Shown: piece after piece, positions 12,946 through 25,879 of the stretch
Layout: every line of letters starts with the position of its first letter
Position numbering within the stretch: the stretch's first letter is position 1
Translations under genes and position numbers: made by a program
The notes under the pieces: model-generated
What the model was told of the DNA's origin: nothing
Databases searched by the model: none
Seen by the model: the letters and a program-made list of their open reading frames with translations, nothing else
NCBI RefSeq assembly: GCF_040939455.1
Contig: NC_134120.1
Span: forward strand, 14,475,001 to 14,539,000
From: Microcebus murinus
Lineage: Eukaryota > Chordata > Mammalia > Primates > Cheirogaleidae
DNA length: 64,000 bases
Direction: 5' to 3'

Positions 12946-14500
12946 TAAAAATAGGGAGAAAGAAAGCTAAGGTTGAACACCTTGTTAGTAGAGGTATTTA
13001 AGGAGTTAGTGAATTAAAGAAAATGCCATGAAGTACTGATTACAGAAGTAATAGCAAAACTAGAAAGGGTGATTAATATGGTTTGAGCCAAAGGAGAGGT
13101 AATTTTTAAGAAATGAATTGTCAATTATTTCAGCAAAGAAAGAACTGAATGCTATTCAGAAAATTTTCTAAATAGAAATTTAATGCATTTATGTAAGAAT
13201 TAATTTGAAAATATGACTGAAATTTTTATGAAATGATGAAAAAAATAGGAAACATGAGAGGAAGAGCCAATTTCCAGTAAAATATTGAAGCCAACATCAG
13301 ATTCTTTGAGTTTCATCTTGGAACGCAGAAGTAGAAGAGGAGATGAAGTATAGAAATAAAGTACAGACTCTATTAACAAGCTGTACTGAATGCAACAAGA
13401 CATATAGTTATAAGAAATGATTTTCTCAAAATGGGTTAGCTTTAAGGAAGACCATTTGCAGAGACAAAGTAGCGGTACAGACTAAGAGGTTGAAAATACT
13501 GAATATTTACTTAAAACCTTCAATAGTATAGCTAAATCATTTTCCCATAATTTTCTATAAACTCTTACCTTTTCTACTGAGTTAAAATTCTCCTAGTTAT
13601 TCCAAGAAGTAACTCTGTGAAGAGCTCTACTTAGAAACTGTACTTTCCAAAAAACCAGGAGATTAATTTGAAATACCATCACCTCCCTCAACACAAAGAG
13701 CAGAGGACTACCTCAGCTGAGGACAGTGACATTAGTAAGAAGTAGGCACAACCTGCCTTTTTCTGGCCAGGGCAAAAGCCCCCCTTCAGAGTAAAACTTG
13801 CTATCATTCATGGATGGAGTGAACCTAACTTCTCTCTAAATTAGCAAGGGCCATCCACTCATAGATCAAATGAGAGACCTGGAGACCCAGGAATATTAGA
13901 CTTCAGGACTTAGCAGAGGCATGTTTCAACCACCTGCCATTACCATCTGCAGGAGAAATATGAGGAGGGTCTTCTGAGGCATCAGTGACAGTCGCTGTGA
14001 TTGCAGGGAATGCATGGGACAGAGCAAGGGGTATGTCGGTGCACACGCACACACACAGATGCAGCCAAGTGTGATAGATGGCTGTACTTAGACAAGATCC
14101 TGGCTTAACTGACCTTTTATTGAAATTCTTCTCTAGGATAGGAGCAGAGAGCTCAACAACCCATACATATGTGCCTTAATAAACACTGATTCAGCTTATC
14201 TTTTCTTCCTTTATTAGCATACAAACTGCTTCACAGGGAATGCTTGTATTTGCTTGACTTATTTATTTTAACCTTTAAGTAATTGGTCCTGCATTATATT
14301 GTTACATTCCTATTTAAATATTTTGTTACAAAATGTACTATAAACTTTTGAAAATAGGGTCTTACTTTTATGTGTTTATTTTAGGTAAAAGGAATACGAT
14401 CAAATTCAGAGAATCTGAAGTAGAGCTAAAGACTGAATATTAAATAGGCTTCACCAAGAGAAATAAGGATACCTTAAAGACAGCAGAGCCTAGAGTCAGA
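12946..14500. other. Non-coding, no recognised feature
   Basis: No gene seen. The block 13680-14070 is less AT-rich and may be a conserved element or old repeat that I cannot name; a short CA run lies at about 14041-14056. Confidence 0.4.
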
Positions 14501-14504
14501 GAGA

Positions 14505-14680
14505 ACATTGTGCTTGATGACATCACTCACCACAAAACTAACCAAGACTGGAGTCTGGACAGCAAAGTGCCTCAGTTTTTCTCATTTGTAAGATGTAAAA
14601 AATCCTAATGCCTACTTTAGGGGTTATTATCAAGATTAAAAGAGCCAATACATGTAAAATGCTTATAATATATGGATGGA
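14505..14680 (+). repeat. MIR SINE, sense
   Basis: The phrases cctcagtttttctcatttgtaa, aatcctaatgcctacttta-ggggttatt, and aatacatgtaaaatgctt follow the second half of MIR in order. It is directly followed by the purine tract at 14675. Confidence 0.7.
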
Positions 14681-14811
14681 GGGAGGAAGGGAGAGAGAGG
14701 GATGAAAGGAGGGAGTCAGAGAAGGAAAAGATGAAGGAAAGAAACAGGAAAGGAAAGAAGGAAGGAAGGGAGGGAGGGAGGGAGGGAGGAAAAGAGGGAG
14801 GGAGGCAATGC
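14675..14811 (+). repeat. Polypurine GGAA/GGGA tract with G-quadruplex motif
   Basis: About 135 bases almost purely A and G on the + strand, graduating from GAGA through GGAA to a run of five GGGAG units near 14767-14790. Four or more GGG triplets spaced by single A bases meet the usual G-quadruplex rule, and a mirror-type purine tract of this length can also form triplex DNA. Confidence 0.85.
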
Positions 14812-14829
14812 TTTGAAAGAAAAGCAATA

Positions 14830-17355
14830 TACAGTTTGAAATAAGAATGTTATAAGAGAAGAACTACCTGACCAAAGGAATTTCAGGTTAAAGACCATGT
14901 ATTCCTGGGAGTAGCAAGAAGAAATTATGTGAGGGGTACAGATAAAGTAATGAGAAGGAAGTGCTACAAAAAAGTGTTGAAAAGTGATAAGAGAGGGTTG
15001 AGAGTCAATACTAACATGTTAATATTAACCCTACACAAGTAGATATGCTAGAAATAGGTTTTGACTCAGCACTGTCATGTGGGCCTCTCCTCTTATTCAA
15101 TGAGATTCTAAGTAGAATGGGAACAGTTTATATTTTATACTTATAATTCTTCTTAATAGTTTTAAGTACTTAATAGGTACTTTAAAATATCTTTTCTCAG
15201 TTACAGTAATAAAAGCCACCCAAATTCATATACTATAGTGGAAACCATATCCAATTTTTTGTACATTTTTTCTGATATTGTTTCCACAAATAATGAATGA
15301 GCTAGTTAATATTATGTTTGCATTTTATTCTATATTTGGTTTAAACACATTTGAAGTTATATTTTTAAACTATGCACTCTATTTTGATTATTAAAATAAA
15401 TTTCAAAGGACAGAGTACTACTTATCCCATGATGTGATTGCTTCAATCATTTTCATTTTTATGTCACTTAATTGTTTTCTCATTTAAAAATGAGAAAACA
15501 AATTCAAATGATTAGCTTGAACTATGGTCTTTTTCAGCTTTAAATATTATGACTGGTTGTTCATTTACTTTCTTTTTATAAAGTCTATAATATTAGATTT
15601 CCTCATTTTTTACTCATAGAGAATGACAGATATGTAAATCTAAGCTTTAGAAAATCAAAAAAGGTGAATTCTTTAACTGTGACCAATCTTATTTTCAATC
15701 GACTTTAAATGTGTCAGCAGGAATGCTCTGGTATTTGAATGAACATTTTACTGAAAATTTCCTATGTTATAAGGTCTAGCAAAAATTTTTCAGAAGAAGA
15801 AAACGTTATCAAGATTAACCACTACAATTGTTATGCTGTAACCGCCTATCAATAAAAAAAGGAAGGGACAAATGAAAGAAGGAAGTTTTAAGACATGAGA
15901 TACAGCCTTGAATTTGGAACTGACAAGTCTATCACGTGTGGTAGTCAAATGAATAGGATCTGTGGCAATGACTAATTTTTTTCTATGAAAATTCTGAGTA
16001 CAAAATTTTAAGCTTCTTAAACTTTCAAATTTGCTCTTTCCTAGTAAGCATCTTCAAGGGCTAGACACATGACACATCTAGACAAGATATCAAAACAAGA
16101 TTCTTTGGTTTAACATGAACTTGAAAAAACGGTAGTGAGGTGAAAGTGGAGAGAAAGGGACTTTATACTTACAAAGTTCTGAAGTTAATAAATCAGTCAA
16201 AAGTGGGTTCTCAAGGGGAATGAAAATTAATGAGCCAAAACTCTGTTCCTACAACGCAACACTCAGCTTTATTTTTTACAATGAAAGGAGTATTTCTAAG
16301 AGCATCCTGGCCCAAATCACTCTATTGACCAGAATTTAAAATTCACTTTCCCTTTTTTATATTATTTCTCTATTTGATTTTGATGTTTCTTGGCTTTTAT
16401 ATCATTTGTTGAATTTACCTTAGTTAGCATATGTAAATGTTGAGGGTCTTCATTAGTTTTTCAAATGTGTTCTTCTAGAAAAGAAAATGATGCCCATAGC
16501 TCCCTTGAGGAAGGCATCATAATTCATAATACCAAGTATTCTAAGATCCCAGCTAAGTAAAGGTCCATGATTGTTCACTCTAGCTTTGATTATAGTGAGC
16601 CAACAAAAGGTTATCAGGAACATCATTGTTCCTAAAGATCTGGAATCCTTTTGTAGGCTCTGGGGTCGGGTTTGGTGGTACAGACTTGAACTTATCTAGA
16701 GCTTCAAAGATGCACAAAGATATTATTTTGCTTTTTATGTCGGAGGGTTGATCTTACTGATAAAAACTTCTGGAGAATTTCAGAATTGATATCTCCACTC
16801 CCAGTGATAGAAACAATGGTTCAAACTTGCCTATTCCATCAAAGATATTGTTATGGTACCACCAGGAAAAATTTAAACTATCTTAGATCAAATAGATATT
16901 TCAAGCTCAAAATCTGTTTTAGCAATAGTTTACATTTCAAGTTAACCTTGTGAAATGTAAAAATTTCTAGGTTGTCAATAAGAAATACCTTACAAGCAAG
17001 ATAGAACAGGATGAATATTTGTTTTTAATGTTTTAATGCTAACATTATGATTAATAACACTCAGACATTGAATTAGTGTGATATTTGATTTTGCCGCCAT
17101 TCAATTAACAGATTTTCAATCTCACGATATTGGTACTTTCAAGCCAAGAAAACCAGTGAAAATGAGAGAAGTGAAGTAATCAAAGGTATTATACGAAAAG
17201 ACTAAGAGAAGCAGAGGCATAGTCATCAACAGTAGCATCCATTCAGAGTGCAGTTTTTCATGTTTGGTGTCATGTGTACCAAGAGATACAAAGAATATGC
17301 CTGTGTGAATCTTACAGCTTACTACAGTAGATAGCTCATTGCCTTTTTAAAATAT
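14830..17355. other. Non-coding, one perfect palindrome
   Basis: No gene or nameable repeat. A 30-base inverted repeat sits at 15472-15501. The block 16490-16900 is less AT-rich and unassigned. Confidence 0.4.
15472..15501. repeat. Perfect inverted repeat, 14-bp arms, 2-bp spacer
   Basis: TTGTTTTCTCATTT is followed after AA by its exact reverse complement. In DNA this could extrude as a small cruciform; in RNA it would form a stable hairpin. Confidence 0.9.
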
Positions 17356-17749
17356 TTAATAATTTATTTTTCTGTTACTATCTAAAAGTTCCAAAGAAAT
17401 GACAAAGTGTGAACTTTTACATCCCAGAAAATGAGAGACAAGAGTGTAAAAGATGGCTTGAGTGAGGTCTTGAAGGAGAGACCAAGAAGGACAAAAGGAA
17501 CAGAGTAGAATGAATGAGGGTGGATGTGACAACATGCACATCAGGTTCAGAAAACAATAAACAGATGAGCTTTGCCAAACTGTAGAGTCCAAACGAGAAA
17601 GAGTAAAAGTTTGAAGAGGTGAAGTTCTAAACTGCGGAGGGTCTTGATCTTTAGGGACTCCTGATTTTCTATTGCTGTTTTTTCTTAATGTTTTCCAAAT
17701 ATGCAAAATGGTAAGGAAAATCTTATTGATATTTTTGAAAGTGACAAAA

Positions 17750-17942
17750 ATCTGCTGAGCACTTCCTATTACCTCTAAAGTGTTAAGCACTTTCAATGAC
17801 TTTAATAATATAATCCCAGTAACATCCGTGAGATAAATATTATTTTATCCTAAAATATTATAGAGGATGAACACCAGGAATAGTAAAGTTGAGTAACTGA
17901 CCCAGGTTCACAAAGCTAGGAAAAGGTAGATGCGATTGTTCA
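17750..17942 (-). repeat. MIR SINE, antisense
   Basis: Reads gagcacttcctatta, gtgttaagcactttcaatg, ataatcccagtaac, then gagtaactgacccaggttcacaaagcta, which is the MIR order on the minus strand. Confidence 0.8.
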
Positions 17943-18515
17943 TTTTATTAATAGATGTCAACTTCACTGGATTAAGGAATACCTAGAGAGTTGATAAAGC
18001 ATTATTTCGGGTATGTCTGTGACAGTGTTTCCAGAGGAAATTGGCATGTGAGCCCAAGTGGATTTACCCTAAATGTAGGCAGGAACCATATAGTAGGCTG
18101 GGGACCCAGATAGAACAAAAAAGCAGAGGGAAGGATTTTCTCTCCTCCTAGAGTTGGAACACTCTTCTTTTCTTCTTTTCGTCTTTTGCCCTTGGACACC
18201 AGGACTCCTGGCTCCCTGGCTTTGAGACTCCAAGTCATACATTAACTAGTGGCATCCCCAAGTTCTTAGTCCTTCAGCCTTGGACTGAGAATTACATAAT
18301 TGACTTCTTTCATTCTAAGGCTTTGGACGTGGACTGATCCATGCTGTCAGCATCCCAGGGTCTCCAGCTTGCAGATAATCTGTTGTGGGACATCTCAGCT
18401 TCCACAATCATGGGAGCCAATTCTTCTAAAAACGCTGTCCTTGGGTGTCAATATCTATTTATCTGTCCTATTGGTTCTGCCTTTCTGGATAACCCTGATT
18501 AATATGGTAGATAAA
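17943..18515. repeat. Ancient LTR-like interspersed repeat (family not certain)
   Basis: The sequence runs from gatgtcaacttcactggatta to tctggataaccctgattaatatggta and includes cagggtctccagcttgcagat and tggttctgcctttctggat. This order recurs in many mammalian genomes as one repeat, which I recognise but cannot name safely. Overlapping ORFs of about 80 codons here are by-products. Confidence 0.6.
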
Positions 18516-20315
18516 GCCGATCAACATGGTACTTTCTAAAATATCTTCCCTTGAAAAACATGATTCTAGAAATTTGAAGATTATTTTCGTTATCAAATTT
18601 ATAGTTTATAAGTTTTTAGTGTGACCTACAAAGAAACCACTGGTGGAAGAATTGGTGCTGTATTTCTTTCAGAAGGGAAACATAAAGTAACCTCGCCCAG
18701 TATTTCTGCCTTTCAGGACAGAATATGTCTTAGTTGGGGTAGGTAATTACATCTCTTATAAGAGTACTGAGTCATTTTTTTTTTAGGCATCAAAAACATA
18801 TTAATTAATTCTCTTTGCCTTGTCTGCACTTAAACATTCGTCATAAGCAACCCACTATCCCATCTGTGTGATGTGTAAATTATAATTAAATATGGAACTT
18901 GCAAAGGCCACCTCTGGCAGTAAAGCAGAATTCTTCACAAGTATATTTGAATATACACTTTAGCACACAAATATATAGAAATATTAATAATTCAGAATGC
19001 TTTCCTAGTTCAGCTGAACAAAGGGTGATGCCAAAAATGACTCATTTAAGCATATTGTCAGCAGGAAAAAAGGAGGTGATGATTCAGTTTGGTATAAGTG
19101 GACGGTGTAACAATGTTTTGGCATTTATTGGATATGCTTTGAACACCCTTGGCATGTGGGTTTTAATGAGTTTTTGCAGTGTTCAGGCCGTCTAACTTTT
19201 ATTGAGCTGTAATTTCATCATGATATTTCCTCCTCTGCCCTCTGGATGCTCTTTCTGAATTGGTAACAGGTGCAGAGAGCTATAGCCTGGAGTGCTATTG
19301 TTGTTCTTTTTTATGCAGATTTAATCACAAAAGTTTTTTTTTTTTATCTATCTCTTTCTGTAATGCTTAAGAAACCCATCATCAGCTTGTATGTGATTAG
19401 ATGTAAGTTCCAATTATATTCACAAAGCGAGCTATGCACATTGTCACCTTGGAAAAGGGGATAATAATCTCACTTCTAATCTTTTCCTGGTCCTCCAGAA
19501 CTCAAACCCAGGCCACTTATTGATGGTAAAGTTTCCCTTGAAGTAATGAAAACTAAACTTGTTTCACTATTGGCCATTTTCTATCTTCTGAACAGATATC
19601 TTTCTAAATCTCAAGATATTAAAAGGGCATTTTTATTCAGTGTTAATTTTTTCTTTACTCATCATTTATGGCCTCTTGTCCTGTTTGATCTGGCTCCCTG
19701 CTTCTACAGTCCTCCTTCACTCACTTTCAAAGCCCACATAGCATCAGCTTCACCCCAGGTCTGAGGACAAGCCTAACCTTAGGCAACAGGACCTCAGGAA
19801 GCAATTCAGACAGGCTCCATCAAATCACCCTGGCTGATGATCCACTCTTGTTTGTATCCCAGCTCTAAGCACTGGTGACTGGGTTTCTGCCTGGCTCGCT
19901 GACATTTTATCTGTCATATGTCCCAGCTCTTCAGGTTTTAAGGTGACTGCAGTCCAGCTATCTACTGCCTGATGTTATTGCTCACAAACCATGCTAACAT
20001 TTCCTGCCTGTCTATGGAGAACCGCCTAACATCGTGAGCACCACTGTTCTCATATTTGCCATGGATGAAGATCAGATAGGCCTTTATACCAGATGCTTTC
20101 TATTGCTCACCTGCTACATAACACTGCCCATACACTGAGCATCAATGGGATATTTTTGCCCCACTACTTAGATGGCACCTTTTCCTGGTCCTGCCCCTCA
20201 GTCTGTTGCCTCCAGCATTAGCCCCAGCCCTACCTAGCCCTGTGGATGGCAGAATTCTAGGAACTGGTTTATACCATTTTGCACTGTCCCATGGCAGTTA
20301 TCGACTCACATCTGA
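18516..20315. other. Non-coding, no recognised feature
   Basis: No gene seen. Small ORFs of 64-98 codons on the + strand (18899-19764) resemble nothing known to me and have no codon regularity. The 19750-20300 block is less AT-rich and unassigned. Confidence 0.4.
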
Positions 20316-20319
20316 CATA

Positions 20320-20595
20320 ACTGTACTGGAGTCAGTTCCTTTTGCTTACATGTTATGTGGCCTGAAGCAAATTTCTTTACCTCTCAAAGCCTCTATTTTG
20401 AGGCTTTCCCTCTCTAAAGACCCTCTTTCCAAACAGTGATATTTTAGAGATGTATCTATAGTTATAAAATGAGCATAATAAACACTAGTTATTGGCTTAT
20501 GTGATTATTAAATTATGTGACACATTTAAAGAACCTGGTATAGTGTTTGGCAAATAATATATATGCTCAAATATTCATTACTTTTCTTTATATCA
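20320..20595 (+). repeat. MIR SINE, sense
   Basis: Shows tggcctgaagcaaatttctttacctctc, then taaaatgagcataataaaca and gaacctggtatagtgtttggca, matching the MIR 3' half in order, with an interruption around 20400-20440. Confidence 0.65.
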
Positions 20596-21684
20596 TGAGG
20601 TATGACATGAATTTAATGGAAGTTTGACTATGAACCAAAAAAAAGAAAAAGTAAAATTCTATTCAAGCTATTTCTCCTTAGCAGTTAGTGGAATCATAGT
20701 TTACCTATATCTAGAAAAGAAACCAAAAACCAAAAAATACTTAGGACAGTGGGTTACAATAAGCAAGTTATTGTAATTATTGACACTGCTCAAAATCATA
20801 ATATAGAAATTTAATTTATAAGTAAGTCTGTGTATCTTATGTTTTATTTAGGGATTTTCTCTTTATATGGATTTAGACTACTGGATCTGTCCCTGAGAAA
20901 AGTTTGGCTGAAACTTTACTTACTATATGGCCAGGAAGAAGTGTACTCAGCCATTATTAGTGTTTAGAGGTATTAAAAGAAGCTGAACATGCAAGCTTCT
21001 CCCTTCTATTCCTCCTTCAGTCAATATTAAAATACCCAGTCTTTCTGAAATGTAACATGGAGTTTAAATCTCAGTATAAGGACATGTTAGTAAGCCATGA
21101 GGATTTTCCAGGATGTAGAGTTTAGGACAGAGGTAACAGGTTCTCCTTATAGAGATTTAAGGAAGTAGTTATTTATCAGAGGTGGGAAGCAGACCTCAGG
21201 ACCAGAATCACATACTGTAATTTCTGAATGTGAAATTTTCTTCTGAACTCTTGAGATATCATCCAACACACACCATGTTTACATTCTTGTCTCCAACATA
21301 GTAATTCTTTGGGAATATCCTTACCTCCCCCACGAGGGGTAATGCATCTATCTGTACGGCCCTGTGTGGTGGTTTCATGGGGAACAAAGGAAAGTGTAAT
21401 TGAACCCAAGTCAGCAGCTCTGCTGCATGTCTTTAGAGTTCTATGTGGGGATCAGCAGTGAAGTGAAGAGCGCAATGGATTAATAGTAGAAAAGGCCACA
21501 AAGGAAACGTGTCCAAATGAAGAACACAGGAGTAGACATGAGACACACTCTTCTCCTCAAGTATACTACCATAAGATTACTTTGAAAGTGGGGAAGCTGT
21601 GACTCAGTTCACATTTTTTCCATGTGGCTCCCTGATTAGAACCATGACAAGTATGAGGTAGGTATGGAAATACTGATTATAGGT
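20596..21684. other. Non-coding, no recognised feature
   Basis: No gene or nameable repeat seen. Confidence 0.35.
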
Positions 21685-22070
21685 TGTTATGCACTGAATT
21701 ATGTCCCACTAAAATTCATATGTGAAGTCATATTCCCCAGTACTTCAGAATATGACTGTTTGGAGATAAGGTCTTTAAAGAGGTAATTAAAATAAAATGA
21801 GGTTATTAAGGTTGGCTCTCATCCAATGTGATTGATGTCCTCATAAGAAGAGATTATGATACAGACATAAACAGAGGGAAGACCATAGACACAAGGAGGA
21901 AAAGATGCCCATCTACAAGCCAAGAAAGAAGCCACAGAAGAAGCAACCCTGATGACACCTTAATCTTGGACTTCTAGCCTCTAGAATCATGAGAAAATAA
22001 ATTTCTGTTGTTTAAGGCACCCAGTATTTGGTACTTGCTATGACAATTCTAGCAAACTAATACACAGGTC
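21685..22070 (-). mobile_element. MLT1-type MaLR solo LTR, antisense
   Basis: On the + strand it opens with gttatgcactgaattatgtcc and closes with tagcctctagaatcatgagaaaataaatttctgttgtttaagg and ctagcaaactaataca. That is the reverse of the MLT1 LTR (ERVL-MaLR class). It spans almost the full LTR and holds no coding capacity. Confidence 0.8.
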
Positions 22071-22394
22071 AACATAAAGAATCATCTCACATTCAGAGCA
22101 GGTCAGAAGTGTTTTGGATTCCATCTGAGGAGATATAAAACTCCCTGTCTTATGTTTGGAAAAAGTCTAAGTTGGTAGAAATGATAGAGAATGAACTCAA
22201 GCAATAGATGAGTGGTTTGACTAACCTGAAGTCAAACTTGAGGTTCCTTCAAAAGTCAGTGAATGTGTTTCTCTTTAAGTTTACTTCACTATAACATTTT
22301 ATGGTATTAGTTCAATAGTTAAGAGGATCCTAGCTGAGTTATGTATTTGCTGTGTGATCTCGGACCAGTATTTTAAACTCTCCCCCCTGGTAAG

Positions 22395-22790
22395 TGTCAA
22401 TCAAATCACATCATTCCCTTTCTTAAAACCCTAAATGATGATCCATCCCACTTAGAATAAAATCCAAATCCTCTCATGCCCTGTCAGACCCTGCAGGGTT
22501 GGGACCCTGCTCATGCTGGATAGTTTCCTAGGCTCCCTGAATCTCATCTCTTCCTTCTCTGTGCTGTTTCTCCAACACAAGTTGTTCTTCCCTCAGGCAT
22601 CCTCAGATGTTCTTCCCTCTTAAGAAAATAATCTTCCCCAGACACCCATGAGTTTTATTCCCTCATTACATTCAAGGTGCCCAGAGTATCAAATTTTCTA
22701 AAATATTGTACCATCCAGTCACTCATTGCCTTGCCATGCTTTATTTTTTCTGCCACTTCTTATCCCCAATATCAATCAAAGATCCAGTTT
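22395..22790 (+). repeat. L2 3' region, sense
   Basis: Recognisable L2 wording: aatcacatcattccctttcttaaaaccctaaatgatgatccatcccacttagaataaaatccaaatcctc, then cagaccctgcagggttggg, cctcaggcatcctcag, and tccagtcactcattgcc. A MIR-like scrap precedes it near 22330-22370. Confidence 0.85.
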
Positions 22791-24799
22791 TGAGTGTGCT
22801 TTGCCCATCTCTCCTACCAAGTGCAGCCTCAGGGTGAGCTGGGGCTGGGTTCAGTGCTATATACTCCTGCATCCCTATGCCGCAAGCGGCACCTGGCCAT
22901 GGGCATTTGGCTCACATTCATTGAAGGAGTGATAAATAAGGAAATTCATTATACAATCTTCACAAAGTAATTTTTGAAGCTACTTGTGCATAGAATTATC
23001 TGTCCAAAGTCTTTTGTAAGAAAAGTTCATGTTTTTAGATATTATTCTATGGACGAAGCAGATAGGGAAAGAAAACTCATGACAGCCAGACATAGCATAG
23101 GTTATAAATTGCTACTACTACAAGTAATAACTTTATAAGCCAAAATCAGTGAGTTTTTCTTGTCCGTACCCACACAGGCAAATGTGGATTTAAGAGACAG
23201 GGAGCTTAAAGGAAGATAAGCATTACTTAGTGATGGCTTGGAATCAAAATAAGTAAAATGTGATGTTCTATTATATAAACCTAGCATTTCCAATATTTGA
23301 GTTGGAAAACAGGATTAAGGTTGAAAGGATAAGCTTTGTCTCAAAAAAAAAAAAAACAATTTTTGCAAATTGAGGTGAATAGAGTATTTGCTTGAAGAGT
23401 TGAAAATTCCAGAAAAATCAGACTTATCCACATTACTATAAACAAAAAATTCCCATTATAAGACAAAAATAAAGGATTTTTTGGATTACCCACATCACTG
23501 CTTCTGTCTATAGGCATAAATCATTAGGAACCAACCATATGGCTCAAATATCAATTTAAAACAATTCTACAAGAATATTAAATGCCAAACAGACACCTCT
23601 GCCCATCTGCATATAATATCTCTGTCCCTATATTTTAAGTCATAAATTCTGTATCTGGATAATAATGAAGCCCCATAATGTGAATATTATACCTGATTTC
23701 AGGATGTATAACTGATAAATTTGCATTACACTTAAAAAGTTATCTAGCCTCATCCTTCTCCCTTTAATAAAATTTCCCCCATTTTATACCCTTATTTTTT
23801 TTAAGCTCTTACATCCTTTTAACTATTTCAAAGTTTTTCTGAGAATGTTAAAAGAAGTGATAATACTGATATTGTCAGATGAATAGGGGAAAATGTTTTC
23901 TAGGTTTCTAACTGGAAATGAGACAGTCCTACACATTTTTATTTACCATAGCTATTAAGTAAAAGAAATAAATGTTCTGGGCCTTAAACACAGGGAATTC
24001 TGCTAGCTACCATGTACAAATGGTCTGGGCAAATCTTTTTAATATATAAGTTTTTAACTTATTTGCTTTTATAAGAAGTATTAATCTGTAAATTTCCTAC
24101 TAGATGAGTTTACATAAGGCAATCCTTATTTAAAATGCTGAAATGTAATTAAAGTCACTTTAAAAATGAAATTCTATGTACAATGAGATCCTATGGAAAA
24201 TAATTAACATAGCAACCAAAGGATCTTACCTTTGTGCCTAACAACAGAGTTGTACTTTTTAAGCCCCATAGAAGTAAAAAACTATAGAGCATGTTTTCTT
24301 TTATGTAGGAAGTTTTAAAGCTATACAAATTAAAGTCATACCAAAATGTATGCGTAGAGTTGGAGATGTAAAGATAGTTAGACAAAAATGATTGAGTAAA
24401 TAATGGAATATTACACTTTTAAAACAAGCTTAACATCAGGAGATACTTAAAACAATTACAGCAGACATGAAAAATGATCCCTACCAAAAGAAAAAGTTGG
24501 TCTTCATCTATGAATTGTAAAGCATATATCATCATTGACTAATATCATTTCAGTTGTGTGTTCTAAAAGAAAAAAATGCACTTAGTGATAAAAATAAAAT
24601 CTCACTAAGGAGAGTAATATTGAGTTGAAGGAAAAATGCAAACAATTCTATTTATTTTTCTAACAAAATAGCTTTTAAAAATATGGAAATTTTCTATATT
24701 TACCACAGATTCATTCATGCCTTCAAGAAATATCATTTGTCCCTTTAATATATGAAAGAAGAGATCAATTCACAAATACCGACCTATTGATATTTCTTA
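22791..24799. other. Non-coding AT-rich DNA
   Basis: No gene seen. An A-rich run lies at 23343-23356. No repeat recognised with confidence. Confidence 0.35.
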
Positions 24800-25878
24800 A
24801 TAATTTTTGTTTGGGGTCAGGCTTTCCTTTGAAGTTTTGAAGACATTGACTTTTCCTCTTTAGCTCTGAAATTCTCAGATGGCATCTTCTTCCAATGTAA
24901 GGCTGCTTTGTCTACATTGAAAATCTGTTGTTTAGTCCAGCCACCTTCATCAATTATCTTAGCTATATCTTCTGGATAACATGGTATAGCTTCTACATCA
25001 GCAATTGTAGTTTTATCTTACAGAGATGGCTTCATCCCTGAAACCTCATGAACTAACCTCTGCTAACTTCAGGATTTTCTTCTGCAGCTTCCTCACCTCT
25101 CTCAGCCTTCTTAGAATTAAAGACAGTGAAGGCCTTGCTCTAAATTAGTCTTTGGTTTAAGGGAATGTTATAGCTGGTTTGATCTTCTATCCAGACCACT
25201 AAAACTTTCTCCATGTCAGTAATAAGGCAGTTTCACTTTCTTATCATTAGTGTGTTCACTGGAATAGTACTTTTACTTTCCTTTAAGAACTTTTCCTTTG
25301 CATTCACAACTTGTCTAACTGGCATAAGAAGCCTAGCTTTGGGTCCATCTCAGCTTTGGACATGCCTTCCTCACGAAGCTTAATCTTGCCTAGCTTTTGA
25401 TTTAAAGTGAGAGATGTGTGACTCTTCTTTTCCTTTAAACATTTACAGGCCATTGTAGGGTTACTGATGAGCCTAATTTCAATTTCAACATTGCTGTATC
25501 TCAAAAAATAGGGAAGCCTAAGGGGAGGGAGAGAGGGGAATACCCAATCAATGAAGCAGTCAGAACATATACAACATTTATTGATTAAGTCTGATGTCTC
25601 TTGTGGGTTCAGTTTATGGCACCCCAAAACAATTACATTAATAACATCAAAGATCTCCGATCATAGTTCTCCATGATATATAATAATGATAAAAAAGTTT
25701 GAAATATTACAATGATTATCAAAATGTGACACAGAGACACGAAGTGAGCACATGCTGTGGGGAAAATGGCTCCATAGACTAGCTCAACAAAGGGTTGCCA
25801 CAGACCTTTGATTTGTAAAAAACACAGTGTTTGCAAAGTGCAATAAAGTAAAGCATAATAAAAGGAGGTATACTCATG
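24800..25878 (-). mobile_element. Tigger1 DNA transposon, 5' part, antisense
   Basis: The right end, caaagtgcaataaagtaaagc followed by ggaggtata, is the reverse of the Tigger1 terminus and abuts a TA at 25879. Leftward on the minus strand the leader and transposase follow, until the copy stops at about 24800 without its other end. So this is a one-ended fragment. Confidence 0.8.
24840..25460 (-). pseudogene. Tigger1 transposase N-terminal remnant
   Basis: On the minus strand the N-terminal helix-turn-helix region is readable as SLTLNQKLGKIKLREEGM followed by SKAEM. Downstream, the start of the DDE domain can be read as [18 protein letters not shown] and then KKMPS. The first catalytic Asp is kept in NVD but the next residue, normally Glu, reads Lys. 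Frameshifts separate the pieces. It belongs to the family that gave the human TIGD1 gene but is a dead copy. Confidence 0.8.
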
Positions 25879-25879
25879 T

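Noticed and set aside
17356..17796. 146-codon minus-strand ORF
   Set aside because: No recognisable domain; its upstream part runs into a MIR element. Chance ORF in old repeat DNA is more likely.
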